Assembly (NCBI GenBank): GCA_029247265.1
Contig: JAQWLN010000035.1
Span: forward strand, 1-41,299
From: Fuerstiella sp.
GTDB lineage: Bacteria; Planctomycetota; Planctomycetia; Planctomycetales; Planctomycetaceae
Reading direction: 5' to 3'
Length of the DNA: 41,299 bases
Each line of letters opens with the position of its first letter. Within the stretch, counting starts at the first letter, position 1. This document shows, one piece after another, positions 7,095-15,844 of this stretch. A model generated the notes under the pieces. It searched no databases, was not told the DNA's origin, and saw only the letters and a list, made by a program, of their open reading frames with translations. The position numbers and the translations under genes were made by a program.

Positions 7095-8378
7095 ATGTTA
7101 TCAACGCAGTCACGTGCGCGCTTTGCGCTGGCGATGATGTGGTGTCTCTTTGCTGCCTGTGCCGGATCCGTCCGCGCACAACCGGGATCAGTGGAAGTGA
7201 CACGTGTTGTCGAACGAGAAGTGAATGTGGGGCACCGTGTCGTCGGAACGGTGATGCCGATTCGAAGCAGCACCGTTGGCACAGCGGTGGACGGACGTGT
7301 GCTGGAGTTCCTGGTCAACGTCGGTGATGCAGTCAGGGACCGACAGCCACTGGCCAGGTTACGTACCGGCACACTGGAGATCGAACTTAAGGCGGCGCAG
7401 GTGGAACTGACGCTGCGGCAGGAGGAGCTTCGAGAACTCGAGAACGGTTCACGACCGGAAGAGGTTTCGGAAGCACAGGCGCGAATGCGGGCAGCACAGG
7501 CGATTCGTCAAAATGAGTCGTCCAACCTCAGACGACTTGAACAGCTCGTGCAGCGACAGGCCGTCAATCCGACTGACCTGGATGATGCCAGAGCGCGGGC
7601 GGAATCCACCGGTCAGATTCTGATTTCTCTGCAGGCGGCCCTGAGTCGTATCGAATCCGGTCCGCGAGCTGAGCAGATTGCTCAGGCCACGGCGCGTGTG
7701 GCTTTGCAGGAAGCTCAGGTGGAGCTGATTGAAGACCGAATTCTGAAATATACAATTTACTCTCCGTTCGACGGCTTCGTGACGGCAGAACACACGGAAG
7801 TCGGCGAATGGATCAGCAACGCCGATCCCATTGTCGATGTGATTGCGCTCGATCGCGTTGAGATTCTGTGTAATGTTCCGGCGGAACAGGCCGTTCGGTT
7901 ACAGCGAGGCCGCGACGTCCGCATTGAATTCCAGGAGCTTCCCGGCGAAGTCTTTACCGGCCGCATCGATCAGGTTGTCCCGATTGCCGACAGACGTACA
8001 CGGACGTTTCCAGTGAACATACGCCTGCAGAACAGGATCAATGACGGACGCCCCCTGTTGCTGGCCGGTATGCTGGCCAGCGCTGTGCTACCGACAGGTG
8101 ACAGATCCGTCATGCCGCTGGTTCCCAAGGACGCACTGGTGCTGAATGGCAGTCGACGCTACGTCTTTGTCGTGGAGCCGATCAGCGGCACGAAGGGCTC
8201 GGCAACAGTGCGTTCTGTGCCTGTGACTCTTGGCGTATCGGATGCCGAACTCGTTCAGGTGGATGGTGCTCTCAAGGCTGGTGATGTGGTCGTTGTGCGG
8301 GGGAACGAACGGCTGAAGCCCGGTCAGGAAGTCTCGGTCACCGCGACCGCAGAGTCCGACACGTCTGTGGCGGATTGA
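7095..8378 (+). CDS. RND efflux periplasmic adaptor (membrane fusion protein)
   Basis: 427 residues from the ATG at 7095. That start was chosen because it directly precedes a good signal peptide (ALAMMWCLFAACAGSVRA, then QPG); the frame is open from 7047 but the extra residues are Pro-rich and unlike a signal sequence. The order is a barrel-sandwich/lipoyl half (VGTAVDGRVLEFLVNVGDAV), a long helical hairpin with an RPEEVSEAQAR / RAEQIAQATARV repeat that forms the two antiparallel arms, the second lipoyl half (IYSPFDGFV), a beta-barrel, and a C-terminal membrane-proximal domain. It bridges an inner-membrane RND pump to an outer-membrane channel. The stop overlaps an alternative TTG start of the pump gene, so the two are coupled. 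No TolC-like channel gene is present in the window. Confidence 0.9.
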   Translation: MLSTQSRARFALAMMWCLFAACAGSVRAQPGSVEVTRVVEREVNVGHRVVGTVMPIRSSTVGTAVDGRVLEFLVNVGDAVRDRQPLARLRTGTLEIELKAAQVELTLRQEELRELENGSRPEEVSEAQARMRAAQAIRQNESSNLRRLEQLVQRQAVNPTDLDDARARAESTGQILISLQAALSRIESGPRAEQIAQATARVALQEAQVELIEDRILKYTIYSPFDGFVTAEHTEVGEWISNADPIVDVIALDRVEILCNVPAEQAVRLQRGRDVRIEFQELPGEVFTGRIDQVVPIADRRTRTFPVNIRLQNRINDGRPLLLAGMLASAVLPTGDRSVMPLVPKDALVLNGSRRYVFVVEPISGTKGSATVRSVPVTLGVSDAELVQVDGALKAGDVVVVRGNERLKPGQEVSVTATAESDTSVAD

Positions 8379-8380
8379 AC

Positions 8381-11300
8381 ATGCAGTTGGTTGAATCATT
8401 CATACGGAACCCCGTCAAAGTCTCTGTGGGCGTACTGCTGACGGTGATGTTTGGTGCCATCTGCCTGATCCGCATGCCCAAGCAACTGGCCCCGGAAGTG
8501 CAGAACCCGGTGCTCAGCATTGAGACGCGCTGGCCTGGCGGTAGTCCTCAGGAAGTCGAACGCGAAATTGTTCAGGAGCAGGAGGAGCAACTGCAAAGCA
8601 CGGAGGGGCTGATCAAGATGACCTCCGAGTGTCTTGATTCGTCAGCTCGCATTACGCTGGAATTCGTTGTTGGCACCGACATTGAAGATGCCATGTTGCG
8701 AATCAGCACCCGTCTGCAACAGGTTCGCGAGTACCCCATTGACTCGACGGAACCGGTCATTCGGGCGTCCAACGTTTCGGACAGCCCGGTCGCTCGGTTT
8801 GTTCTGACGGCACGTCCGCCGGAACTTGAACGCATCGAAGAGTTTCAGCGACACCATCCTGAGCTTGCCGAATATCTGGAACCGGCACGCAAGGCCATGA
8901 GTACCGGGCTGCGCGTGTTTCGCCTGCAGCAGGCATGGAAGCAGTACGGTGAGCAGCATTCTGAGCTGAAGGAACTGCTGCCGCCGGACCTGGACCTTCA
9001 GCAACTGCGCAAGTTTTCGGAAGACGTTATCGAAACACGCCTGGAAAGAGTGCCCGGCGTTTCCGATGCGTATACCTACGGAGGGCGACAGGAAGAACTT
9101 CAGGTCATTGTCGACCCGGATCGACTGGCAGCACGTCAGTTGACAATCAGCGACATTCGTAACGCACTGCGGAGTCAGAACAAAGACACATCGGGCGGCG
9201 ATTTCTGGGAAGGAAAACGGCGGTGGGTCATCCGCACTCTTAGTCAGTTTCGAAACCCGGAACAGGTGCAACAGCAGGTACTGGCCGTCCGTGACGGCGC
9301 CCCGATTTATGTCGGGGATGTCGCGGAAGTGAAGATCGGTTTTAAGAAGACGGACAGTGTGTCCCGCCGATACGGAATCTCCAGCAATGGCCTTGCCGTT
9401 CGACGATCGTCGGGCGCTAACGTGCTTTCCGTCATGGATGGGATTCGCGAAGCAGCGATTGAACTCAACAGTGGAGTGCTGAAGCAGCGGGGACTGGAGC
9501 TGTATCAGTACTACGACGAAACGGAATACATTCATTCCGCTATCGGACTTGTTCAGCGGAACATATGCATCGGCGGCGCTTTGACGATGATCGTGCTGCT
9601 GTTGTTTCTGCATCTGGGCAGGAGAACATTGCTGGTCGTGCCGTTGATTGCGGCTTCTGCGGTGGCGGCCGCTTACATTTCGTCGGCTTACGTGCTGGTG
9701 ACACTGGGATTGGTCATCACCGCCGGATTCTGGTTCGGTCGCGGAGCCCTGGTGGTCGGACTGGCCATTCCTGTGAGCGTCATTGGTACATTTCTGCTGC
9801 TGGGCCTGATGGGACGCTCACTGAACGTGATCAGCCTTGCGGGACTTGCGTTCGCCGTCGGCATGCTGGTGGACAATGCTGTGGTGGTACTTGAAAATAT
9901 TTTTCGACGCTACGAGTCGGGGGAAGACGCTGTGAATGCAGCCGTCAAGGGGACCCAGGAAGTGATGGGAGCGGTGGTGGCTTCCACATTGACGACAATT
10001 GCTGTGTTTGTACCGGTGCTGTTTGTGGAAGAAATAGCCGGCCAGTTGTTTCGGGATATTGCGCTCGCGATCAGTTGCGCCGTTGGTTTGTCACTGATAA
10101 TTTCATTTACGGTCGTGCCGACGGCAGCGTCACGGCTGTTCCGCCGGCGGGTCGCGGGCAACTCGTCTGCGGTCGCGGCCTCCCGCCCGAAGCACGCGGC
10201 GAGAGGCCAGCCAGGAATGCTGCAGGCAGTCGGCTCCTGGTGTGTCGATCTGGTGATTGGTGTCAATCGCTGGGTTCAGCGGGGAACATTTCGATCGATT
10301 CCCATTGTGGCACTGATGGTCGGTGTCTCGATCGGACTTAGTTATTGGTTCTGGCCGAAGGTCGAATATCTGCCGTCAGGAAACCGAAATTTTGTTTTCT
10401 GCAGCGTGTCTCCGCCGCCTGGGTACAACATGGATCAGTTGATGGCAATGGGAGCGAAGATTGAGGACGACCTGAAACCCTACTGGAACGCAGACCCTGG
10501 CAGCCCGGAAGCGGAAAAACTGGAATACCCGATCATCAACTACTATTTTTATGTGGTGCGCGGACGACAGGTGTTCATGGGCTTTCGAGCGGACGATCCC
10601 GGTCGCGTACGAGAACTCATTCCGCTCATCAAAAAAGTCGGTTCGCAGTTTCCCGGAACGATGGCTGTTGCCAAACAGTCCAGTCTGTTTGAACGAGGAC
10701 TAACGGGGGGCCGAACGATTGACATTGAAATTACCGGGCCGGATCTGGAACAGCTTGTTGGTATTGGAGGTAAGGTGCTGGCGGGAGTCAAGAAGCTGCT
10801 GCCGGAGGCTCAGGCCATGCCGCGGCCCAGTCTGGATCTGTCGGGGCCGGAGATTCACATCGAGCCGCGCCTGATGGAATCTTCCGAGATGGGCATCACC
10901 GCATCTGATCTGGGATATACAGTCGATGCTCTGATTGACGGCGCTTATGCCGGAGATTTTTTCTCCGGCGGAGACAAGATCGACCTGACCATCGTGGGGC
11001 ACGAATCCTTCGCGCAGCGAACACAGGATTTGAGTGAGCTGCCGATTTCAACCGCCAGCGGTCAACTTGTCCCCCTGTCTGCGGTGGCGGACATCAGTCT
11101 CAGCAGCGGCCCGGAACAGATCGCTCGTCGCGAACGGCAGCGAGCGATTACGATTCAGGTGACTCCGCCGGTGACAATGCCGCTGGAAGACGCCATGCAG
11201 AAGATCAATGCATCGATAGTAGCTCCGTTGCACGATACGGACATGCTGGAAGGCGGTTATCTGGTCACGCTGTCGGGGACGGCCGACAAGCTTCGGCTGG

Positions 11301-11884
11301 CATGGGCTGCATTGAAGTGGAATCTGTTGATGGCCCTGGCGATTACCTATCTGCTGATGGCAGCCCTGTTCGAATCGTGGCTGTACCCGTTCGTTATTAT
11401 CTTCAGCGTACCGCTGGGCGCGGTCGGTGGGATTGTTGGGCTGACCGTTTTAAATCTGTTTGTCTTTCAGGCGCTGGATGTCTTGACGATGCTGGGATTC
11501 GTTATACTGATCGGGACGGTTGTGAATAACGCCATCCTGATCGTACATCAGTCACTCAACCACATGCGTCTGGAAGATCTGACACCGCGCGAGGCGATTC
11601 CACTCAGCATCAGAACTCGTGTCCGCCCCATTTTTATCACGACTCTGACCACCGTGTTGGGATTGCTGCCCCTTGTCGTTTTCCCCGGTGCCGGCAGCGA
11701 GTTGTACCGTGGTCTGGGCAGCGTTGTTCTGGGAGGCCTGCTGGTGTCGACAGTGTTCACGCTGTTTCTTGTGCCCACAGTCTTCATTCTCATGCTGGAC
11801 GCCAGGCAGTGGATGGTCCGTGTCCTTGGCCTGAAAACGGTGGACCTGTTGACGCAGCCCACGGTGAATCCAGGGGACAGCTGA
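8381..11884 (+). CDS. RND efflux transporter permease, AcrB/HAE1-like, enlarged
   Basis: 1,167 residues from ATG 8381; a TTG at 8375 overlapping the adaptor stop is the alternative start. The layout is TM1 at the N-terminus, periplasmic porter domain, TM2-7, second porter domain, TM8-12. The proton-relay motif in TM4 reads AVGMLVDNAVVVLEN, with D498 kept and the second Asp replaced by Asn, as in many HAE1 pumps. TM10-11 has the matching GTVVNNAILIVHQ. Two stretches exceed the usual length of about 1,040: a charged helical insert at about 145-220 in the first porter domain, and an extra hydrophobic segment of about 40 residues around 412-471 between the usual TM2 and TM3. It probably exports lipophilic compounds with the upstream adaptor; the substrate is unknown. 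Confidence 0.9.
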   Translation: MQLVESFIRNPVKVSVGVLLTVMFGAICLIRMPKQLAPEVQNPVLSIETRWPGGSPQEVEREIVQEQEEQLQSTEGLIKMTSECLDSSARITLEFVVGTDIEDAMLRISTRLQQVREYPIDSTEPVIRASNVSDSPVARFVLTARPPELERIEEFQRHHPELAEYLEPARKAMSTGLRVFRLQQAWKQYGEQHSELKELLPPDLDLQQLRKFSEDVIETRLERVPGVSDAYTYGGRQEELQVIVDPDRLAARQLTISDIRNALRSQNKDTSGGDFWEGKRRWVIRTLSQFRNPEQVQQQVLAVRDGAPIYVGDVAEVKIGFKKTDSVSRRYGISSNGLAVRRSSGANVLSVMDGIREAAIELNSGVLKQRGLELYQYYDETEYIHSAIGLVQRNICIGGALTMIVLLLFLHLGRRTLLVVPLIAASAVAAAYISSAYVLVTLGLVITAGFWFGRGALVVGLAIPVSVIGTFLLLGLMGRSLNVISLAGLAFAVGMLVDNAVVVLENIFRRYESGEDAVNAAVKGTQEVMGAVVASTLTTIAVFVPVLFVEEIAGQLFRDIALAISCAVGLSLIISFTVVPTAASRLFRRRVAGNSSAVAASRPKHAARGQPGMLQAVGSWCVDLVIGVNRWVQRGTFRSIPIVALMVGVSIGLSYWFWPKVEYLPSGNRNFVFCSVSPPPGYNMDQLMAMGAKIEDDLKPYWNADPGSPEAEKLEYPIINYYFYVVRGRQVFMGFRADDPGRVRELIPLIKKVGSQFPGTMAVAKQSSLFERGLTGGRTIDIEITGPDLEQLVGIGGKVLAGVKKLLPEAQAMPRPSLDLSGPEIHIEPRLMESSEMGITASDLGYTVDALIDGAYAGDFFSGGDKIDLTIVGHESFAQRTQDLSELPISTASGQLVPLSAVADISLSSGPEQIARRERQRAITIQVTPPVTMPLEDAMQKINASIVAPLHDTDMLEGGYLVTLSGTADKLRLAWAALKWNLLMALAITYLLMAALFESWLYPFVIIFSVPLGAVGGIVGLTVLNLFVFQALDVLTMLGFVILIGTVVNNAILIVHQSLNHMRLEDLTPREAIPLSIRTRVRPIFITTLTTVLGLLPLVVFPGAGSELYRGLGSVVLGGLLVSTVFTLFLVPTVFILMLDARQWMVRVLGLKTVDLLTQPTVNPGDS

Positions 11885-11945
11885 TTGATAATTTGAGGCG
11901 ACGGTCTTCAGTATTCGCTGCACGACGGGACGGAGCCTGCACGCG

Positions 11946-12527
11946 TCAATGATACTCCGAATTCACGTTTGTCCGTGACCATAGAGAATCTGCAGGGGCG
12001 ACTGCGGTAACGGCTGCAGCGATCTGCGCCGTCATCCTCAGTGCCTGCTCCAGCGGCGACGTCCACGGACCGTTTTTTGCGCGATCCCATCCGTGGCGGG
12101 CAACCTCTGCGGCGGGGTCGTCGTTGTCATGCAATGGATCGCTGGGTAATGCATCGTAGTATTTTCGTAAGTTAGTGGTTGCTGCCAGCAACTCACGAAG
12201 ACCGTGCTGATCCGCCAACGCTGCCTGTAGTCGCAGGCACGCGTGCTCGCGGACTCGGTCAGACGGGTTGTCAATCTGCAGGCCCCAATCCGGTTTATGG
12301 AATGCGTCCGGCCCTTCCACAAGCGCATGGCACACTTCATGAAATATCATCTGGGCCAGCGAATCATCGGCGTCCAGCGATTCCGGAACGCCGATCTTCA
12401 GTACGCCGCAGCCGTCCCATGACGCAAACACAGTCGGGTCGCGCTCAATCGTCATACCGAACTTGCACGCGGTTTCCGTCCAGATGAGTTCTACTGGATC
12501 GTGATAAGCTGATTGGATGGTTCTCAC
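11946..12527 (-). CDS. Small HExxH protein, putative zinc metallopeptidase-like
   Basis: 193 residues with a GTG start (GGA 8 bases upstream); the first in-frame ATG would remove the conserved-looking N-terminus. The one clear motif is MIFHEVCHALVEGPD, a HExxH zinc site within a helix. An Glu in REHACLRLQ, some 30-35 residues later, could be a third ligand. No signal peptide or membrane segment is seen, so it is probably cytoplasmic. The C-terminal half is helical and Ala-rich. It is the last of three minus-strand genes (ATP-grasp ligase, inositol-phosphatase-like enzyme, this one), 92 bases after the previous stop. Family membership beyond the motif is not recognised; it could also be a metal-binding protein without peptidase activity. 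Confidence 0.6.
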   Translation of the reverse strand: MRTIQSAYHDPVELIWTETACKFGMTIERDPTVFASWDGCGVLKIGVPESLDADDSLAQMIFHEVCHALVEGPDAFHKPDWGLQIDNPSDRVREHACLRLQAALADQHGLRELLAATTNLRKYYDALPSDPLHDNDDPAAEVARHGWDRAKNGPWTSPLEQALRMTAQIAAAVTAVAPADSLWSRTNVNSEYH

Positions 12528-12619
12528 ATTATGATTCCGTGTTACGTTAGCCGGCCGTCGCCAGAGTTGCGGAAACGGGCGATGATCGCAGCGAGGTTCA
12601 GAGTCTTGACGACGGCCAG

Positions 12620-13546
12620 TCAGTCTGAATATCGTATCTGATTCCAGTCTTCAGAAAGATCGCATAGTTTCTGGTTTATCCAGTCATGTTCGCTGCAGGC
12701 GACAACACCAGGAAATCGAAGCATATCCGCTCGATTGTCCATCCAGAGTTCTCGATAGTGAACAGGCTTTCTGTTGTGCACCCAGATCGCATCGCCGCCG
12801 AGCAACCTGGCAATGTGCATCGAGACCGGGAAGTCGTAGATGTTTGGCGAATGAATCAGTGAGCCGGCGTATTCTGCAGTCGCCAGCAGCGGATATATGC
12901 TGCCATTCATTTCATCGGAAGTTCTGCCGGACAGTTGCAGGCCGTCCACGAGTCTTGCACATTCTTCGTCGCGTGTCTGGAAGCCGATCAGGTAGATGCC
13001 TTTGCCATCGGTGCGGCGATTGTCTCGCAGATCCGGCAGTTTATTCAGCACCTGTCCAGCTGTCTTCGACGTGTCATCAGCGCCGCACCGCAGTCGATCC
13101 GGAGCGACTTCGACCCAAGTGCCCTGCTCTCCCATTTCCGGTGCAAACACCAGAGAATAGTACGGTGTCTCATCATCATGCAGATGTACAATGATGGAAT
13201 AGCCGTTGCCAGAACGATCGCGGTATTGCTTTGTCCCGTCGATTGGATCGATCGCGATGGAGAGTTTCGCGTCGTTGGAGAACAGAGCCATGTCGCCGGT
13301 GGATTCTTCTCCTTCGATTCGACACGTCCGAAGAATCGGATCAGCATCACGCAGGGCGGCAACAAGAAGCTCCTGGACGGAAAGATCAGCCAGGGTCAGC
13401 GCGTCAGTATTGGAATTGCCCGAAGACTTTCCTTCCACAGCAATGTTGAATTGGCGCAGGCGTTTAGCCACGGCTCCGGACCACCGCATCACGGGGGGCA
13501 ATGCATCCGCAAGGGCAGTGATAATCTGATCAAGGTTGTCATGCAT
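12620..13546 (-). CDS. Inositol monophosphatase / CysQ-like phosphatase family protein
   Basis: 308 residues. The metal-binding sites of the IMPase fold are present: GEESTGD for the first acidic pair, and the signature AIDPIDGTKQY carrying the DxxDGT metal ligands. The late motif, normally WDxAAG, reads YDFPVSMHIARLLGG here, so the fold is kept but the substrate pocket differs from classical inositol phosphatases. Possible substrates include 3'-phosphoadenosine-5'-phosphate, inositol phosphate or fructose bisphosphate, and none can be chosen from sequence alone. It starts 32 bases after the ATP-grasp gene stops on the same strand, so the two are very likely co-transcribed. That placement makes a role in cofactor or C1 metabolism conceivable but unproven. 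Confidence 0.82.
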   Translation of the reverse strand: MHDNLDQIITALADALPPVMRWSGAVAKRLRQFNIAVEGKSSGNSNTDALTLADLSVQELLVAALRDADPILRTCRIEGEESTGDMALFSNDAKLSIAIDPIDGTKQYRDRSGNGYSIIVHLHDDETPYYSLVFAPEMGEQGTWVEVAPDRLRCGADDTSKTAGQVLNKLPDLRDNRRTDGKGIYLIGFQTRDEECARLVDGLQLSGRTSDEMNGSIYPLLATAEYAGSLIHSPNIYDFPVSMHIARLLGGDAIWVHNRKPVHYRELWMDNRADMLRFPGVVACSEHDWINQKLCDLSEDWNQIRYSD

Positions 13547-13578
13547 TCGTTTAATTCCTGTCTGTTCTTGCGCCTCAA

Positions 13579-14451
13579 TTAGTCTTCAAGCCAGCGAATG
13601 AGTGTCTGCGGAACGTCAACGTCGCACGATCGTTCCAGCGCTTTCCAGCCGGGAACCGCGTTGACCTCAATGACCATCGGCTGGTTCTTTTCGTTGTACA
13701 TGAGATCGACGCCCGAGAACACGCACCCTGTGATGGATGCTGCCTGGATAGCCAGGTCACGTTCTTCCGCTGTTGGCTGCCATGCACGACAGACCCCGTT
13801 CTGAGCGGCATTCGCTCGAAAATCGTCGCCGCTGGGATCACGTTTCATACAGCCGACGATCTTACCGTCCAGCAGCAGAATACGGATGTCGGTCAGCGGA
13901 CCCCGATTGAACCGCTGCAAATAGATCGTTGCCTGTAGTCGTTCCAGCGTTCGGAAAGTTCGTAGCGCCAGCTCCGGATGGTCAACTCGCATGATGCCGC
14001 GTCCTTCCGCTCCAAAGAGCGGCTTCACAACCACGTCTCCTCCCAGAAGTTCGAAGGCGTCCAGCGCGGCGTCGCTGTCCTCGCACACGATGGTGTCAGG
14101 AACTCGTATGCCTGCGGACGCCAGTTTCTGCGTTGTCAGGTATTTGTCGACAGCGCATTCGATAGCCCTGGGGTCATTGATGACGCGCACACCAGAAGCA
14201 GCGACAGCCGCCAGAAAATCCATTCGGCAGACGACCTGTTCCAGTGAACCAGGTGGCATGGTGCGCACGATGATCGCGTCAAGGCTGGTCGCGTCGATAT
14301 TTCCAATGTGCAGATGGCTGATGTTATCCGTAACACCTGCCCGCAACTGCTGAAACTGTAACGCAAAGGCATTATGTCCGGCGCTGGTCGCTGCCGTGCA
14401 GATTTGCTCCACATACCAGCTGCCTTCATTACCAAGTACTCCAACCTGCAT
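13579..14451 (-). CDS. RimK-type ATP-grasp ligase, OrfY-like (tetrahydromethanopterin-linked C1 pathway)
   Basis: 290 residues from the ATG at 14451, chosen because AAAGGG sits 6 bases upstream and the protein then opens with a typical pre-ATP-grasp strand, MQVGVLGNEG. The frame stays open upstream but without a site. The ATP-grasp core shows the nucleotide-binding lysine in DVVVKPLFGAEGRG, the hinge segment ATIYLQRF, and the metal-binding end motif VIEVNAVPGWKALE. RTMPPGSLEQVV and RAIECAVDKYL, as I recall the family, are characteristic of the OrfY/MptN-like ligases of bacterial methylotrophs and planctomycetes. Such enzymes add an amino acid such as glutamate to a cofactor. With mch 3 kb away, a role in making or modifying the methanopterin cofactor is the best inference. 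The exact reaction is unknown. Confidence 0.8.
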   Translation of the reverse strand: MQVGVLGNEGSWYVEQICTAATSAGHNAFALQFQQLRAGVTDNISHLHIGNIDATSLDAIIVRTMPPGSLEQVVCRMDFLAAVAASGVRVINDPRAIECAVDKYLTTQKLASAGIRVPDTIVCEDSDAALDAFELLGGDVVVKPLFGAEGRGIMRVDHPELALRTFRTLERLQATIYLQRFNRGPLTDIRILLLDGKIVGCMKRDPSGDDFRANAAQNGVCRAWQPTAEERDLAIQAASITGCVFSGVDLMYNEKNQPMVIEVNAVPGWKALERSCDVDVPQTLIRWLED

Positions 14452-14897
14452 TTGTGCCCTTTGTGATCCCGTTCTGCTTTGAGTGTCAAACAATACATTC
14501 CAGGCGACGGCGCGAGAGGTGTGCAGCTGAAGAAAACGAAGATTTTTCCGCACCTGGCGCAGATGTACAAGACCGACTCAGTTCGCTTGCATAAGCGACC
14601 TGAATCAGCAGTCAGACACTACCTATTCGGCCGGGACACTCACATCGTTGCGGCTGTTTCACGAAATTCAGTGGTGCGTTACCCTGGTAAAGGATGTTCG
14701 GGTGCACAGTCATTCCCGTGTTTTTGGTGGTGGTTTGGGATTATTGGGGGGGGATACAGTGGGGCCCTTTCAGTGGGGCCCTTTCAAGTTGGAAGAAACG
14801 TGCATGGTCTGTTCATTGATGTCCTGGGGGTATCGCGTACCACGTACGTGGGGGTTTATTAATTCCTGGTGTTAACTCAGAATAAGGGCCCAAATTC
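14452..14897. other. G-rich intergenic region with unusual composition
   Basis: About 445 bases between divergent genes. The segment nearest the ATP-grasp gene shows nothing distinctive. From about 14,700 the + strand becomes strongly G-rich: a run of eight G at 14746-14753, a 14-base tandem duplication at 14757-14784, and three GGGCCC sites (14762, 14776, 14886) within 130 bases. Two overlapping open frames here (14479-14862, 14648-14875) look like composition artefacts: no ribosome site, and no recognisable domain. Confidence 0.55.
14757..14784 (+). repeat. 14-base perfect tandem duplication
   Basis: The unit CAGTGGGGCCCTTT occurs twice, head to tail, at 14757-14770 and 14771-14784. Each copy contains the palindrome GGGCCC. 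It lies about 115-140 bases upstream of the 208-residue gene, in its probable promoter region. It could be two operator copies or a replication-slippage product. Confidence 0.9.
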
Positions 14898-15524
14898 ATG
14901 GCAATACGAAGCGGACGATCTACTTTTCGATATCGAACCGACACGGCAGGAAGCCCACACACTATTGCGAATCTCAATGGTGCAGCCAGAACAGCGGCTT
15001 TCTATCGCGTGATCAATTCAGGAGAGCATGCGTTTCTGGTGAAGGTTCTTAATAAGAACGACCAGGTGCAGTCGCAGGCAGAAGTGGCCCCGGGGGATTC
15101 AGCAGACTTTGCCCTGGATGTGCAGGACAAAATGTGGGTTGAGTGGGCAGCGCCGGCTACGGCGAAGAATATCGAGGGCATGTATAATTTTCTGGGAGAT
15201 GCGAACAGCAACTCTTTAGAGAAACCGAGGAGCGGTCGAGTGAAGGGTGTTGCTGTCAACCTGGTGCCCATAGATACCAGGGATGGAATCAAGTTTGTTC
15301 AGTTTGCAGCTCAGGAAAAAGCCACCGCGGTCTACCGAGTTTTCAATTCCTCAAAGACTGAGCCGCTCATGATTTACTCCGGCGCTACGCTTCTGGGCAC
15401 AGTGCAGCCGAGATTTTCGCTTGACGTTGCGCCCGGGATCGGTGAAGACCTGACTGTGAAGGGGGCAGAGGACAAAGAGATCGAATTGATTTACGACTTC
15501 CTCGCGGGTGAAGTGAAGCGTTGA
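14898..15524 (+). CDS. Hypothetical protein with internal domain duplication
   Basis: 208 residues, family not recognised. AAGGG lies 9 bases upstream of the ATG. There is no signal peptide, lipobox or membrane segment, so it is probably cytoplasmic, although leaderless export cannot be excluded. Two halves are visibly related. The first runs from AAFYRVINSGEHAFLVK to IEGMYNFLGD (about 33-101). The second runs from TAVYRVFNSSKTEPLMI to IELIYDFLAGE (about 142-205). Each alternates hydrophobic residues in a beta-rich pattern, holds a V(A/Q)P element mid-domain and closes on (M/L)Y(N/D)FL. The pattern suggests two small beta-sandwich domains. The gene stands between the C1-type operon and the RTX gene with its own upstream region. 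Confidence 0.75.
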   Translation: MAIRSGRSTFRYRTDTAGSPHTIANLNGAARTAAFYRVINSGEHAFLVKVLNKNDQVQSQAEVAPGDSADFALDVQDKMWVEWAAPATAKNIEGMYNFLGDANSNSLEKPRSGRVKGVAVNLVPIDTRDGIKFVQFAAQEKATAVYRVFNSSKTEPLMIYSGATLLGTVQPRFSLDVAPGIGEDLTVKGAEDKEIELIYDFLAGEVKR

Positions 15525-15844
15525 GAAATGGCGTCACTCTTTCCTGACACTGTGCGTATGTCTCTGCGTTTTTAGTCGGGGCTGGCAGCGTCCTTAGAGT
15601 CGCTGCCGACTCCGTCGTTTGCTCTAAAAAATGCGACAGGCACCTTGACTATTCTTTATCGGAGATCGCGGCGTACGTTGACACCGCATTTGTCGCGCTT
15701 TCGGTGACTTAGGAGCGGATATTCTGAGCAGTTTGTTTTCAAATTTCCGGAGCGAAAAAAAGTGGTAGGCAGATTCGAAAACCAGCCCACCACCCGTAGC
15801 AACGCTATTCCCCAATTTCGTCGCTCGCACAGAGCAAGTATTCC
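15525..15844. other. Convergent intergenic region with a hairpin
   Basis: 320 bases between the stops of the 208-residue gene and the RTX gene. GGCAGCG (15584-15590) and CGCTGCC (15601-15607) form a 7-base stem with a 10-base loop, about 60 bases after the plus-strand stop. No U-tract follows on either strand, so it is at best a weak or factor-dependent terminator. A 68-codon minus-strand frame (15624-15830) has no features of a gene. Nothing else was seen. Confidence 0.45.

Noticed and set aside
8642..9613. 323-codon open frame antisense to the RND permease
   Set aside because: It mirrors a strongly supported permease domain and encodes a His/Arg/Gln-rich sequence typical of a complementary frame, with no ribosome site or domain.
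14479..14862. Two overlapping plus frames in the G-rich intergenic region
   Set aside because: Gly/Trp/Val-rich translation arises from the G-runs and tandem repeat; the first also overlaps the start of the ATP-grasp gene antisense.
15584..15607. Intrinsic terminator at the GGCAGCG/CGCTGCC hairpin
   Set aside because: The stem is only 7 bases with a 10-base loop, and no T-run follows on either strand; kept only as a note in the intergenic entry.
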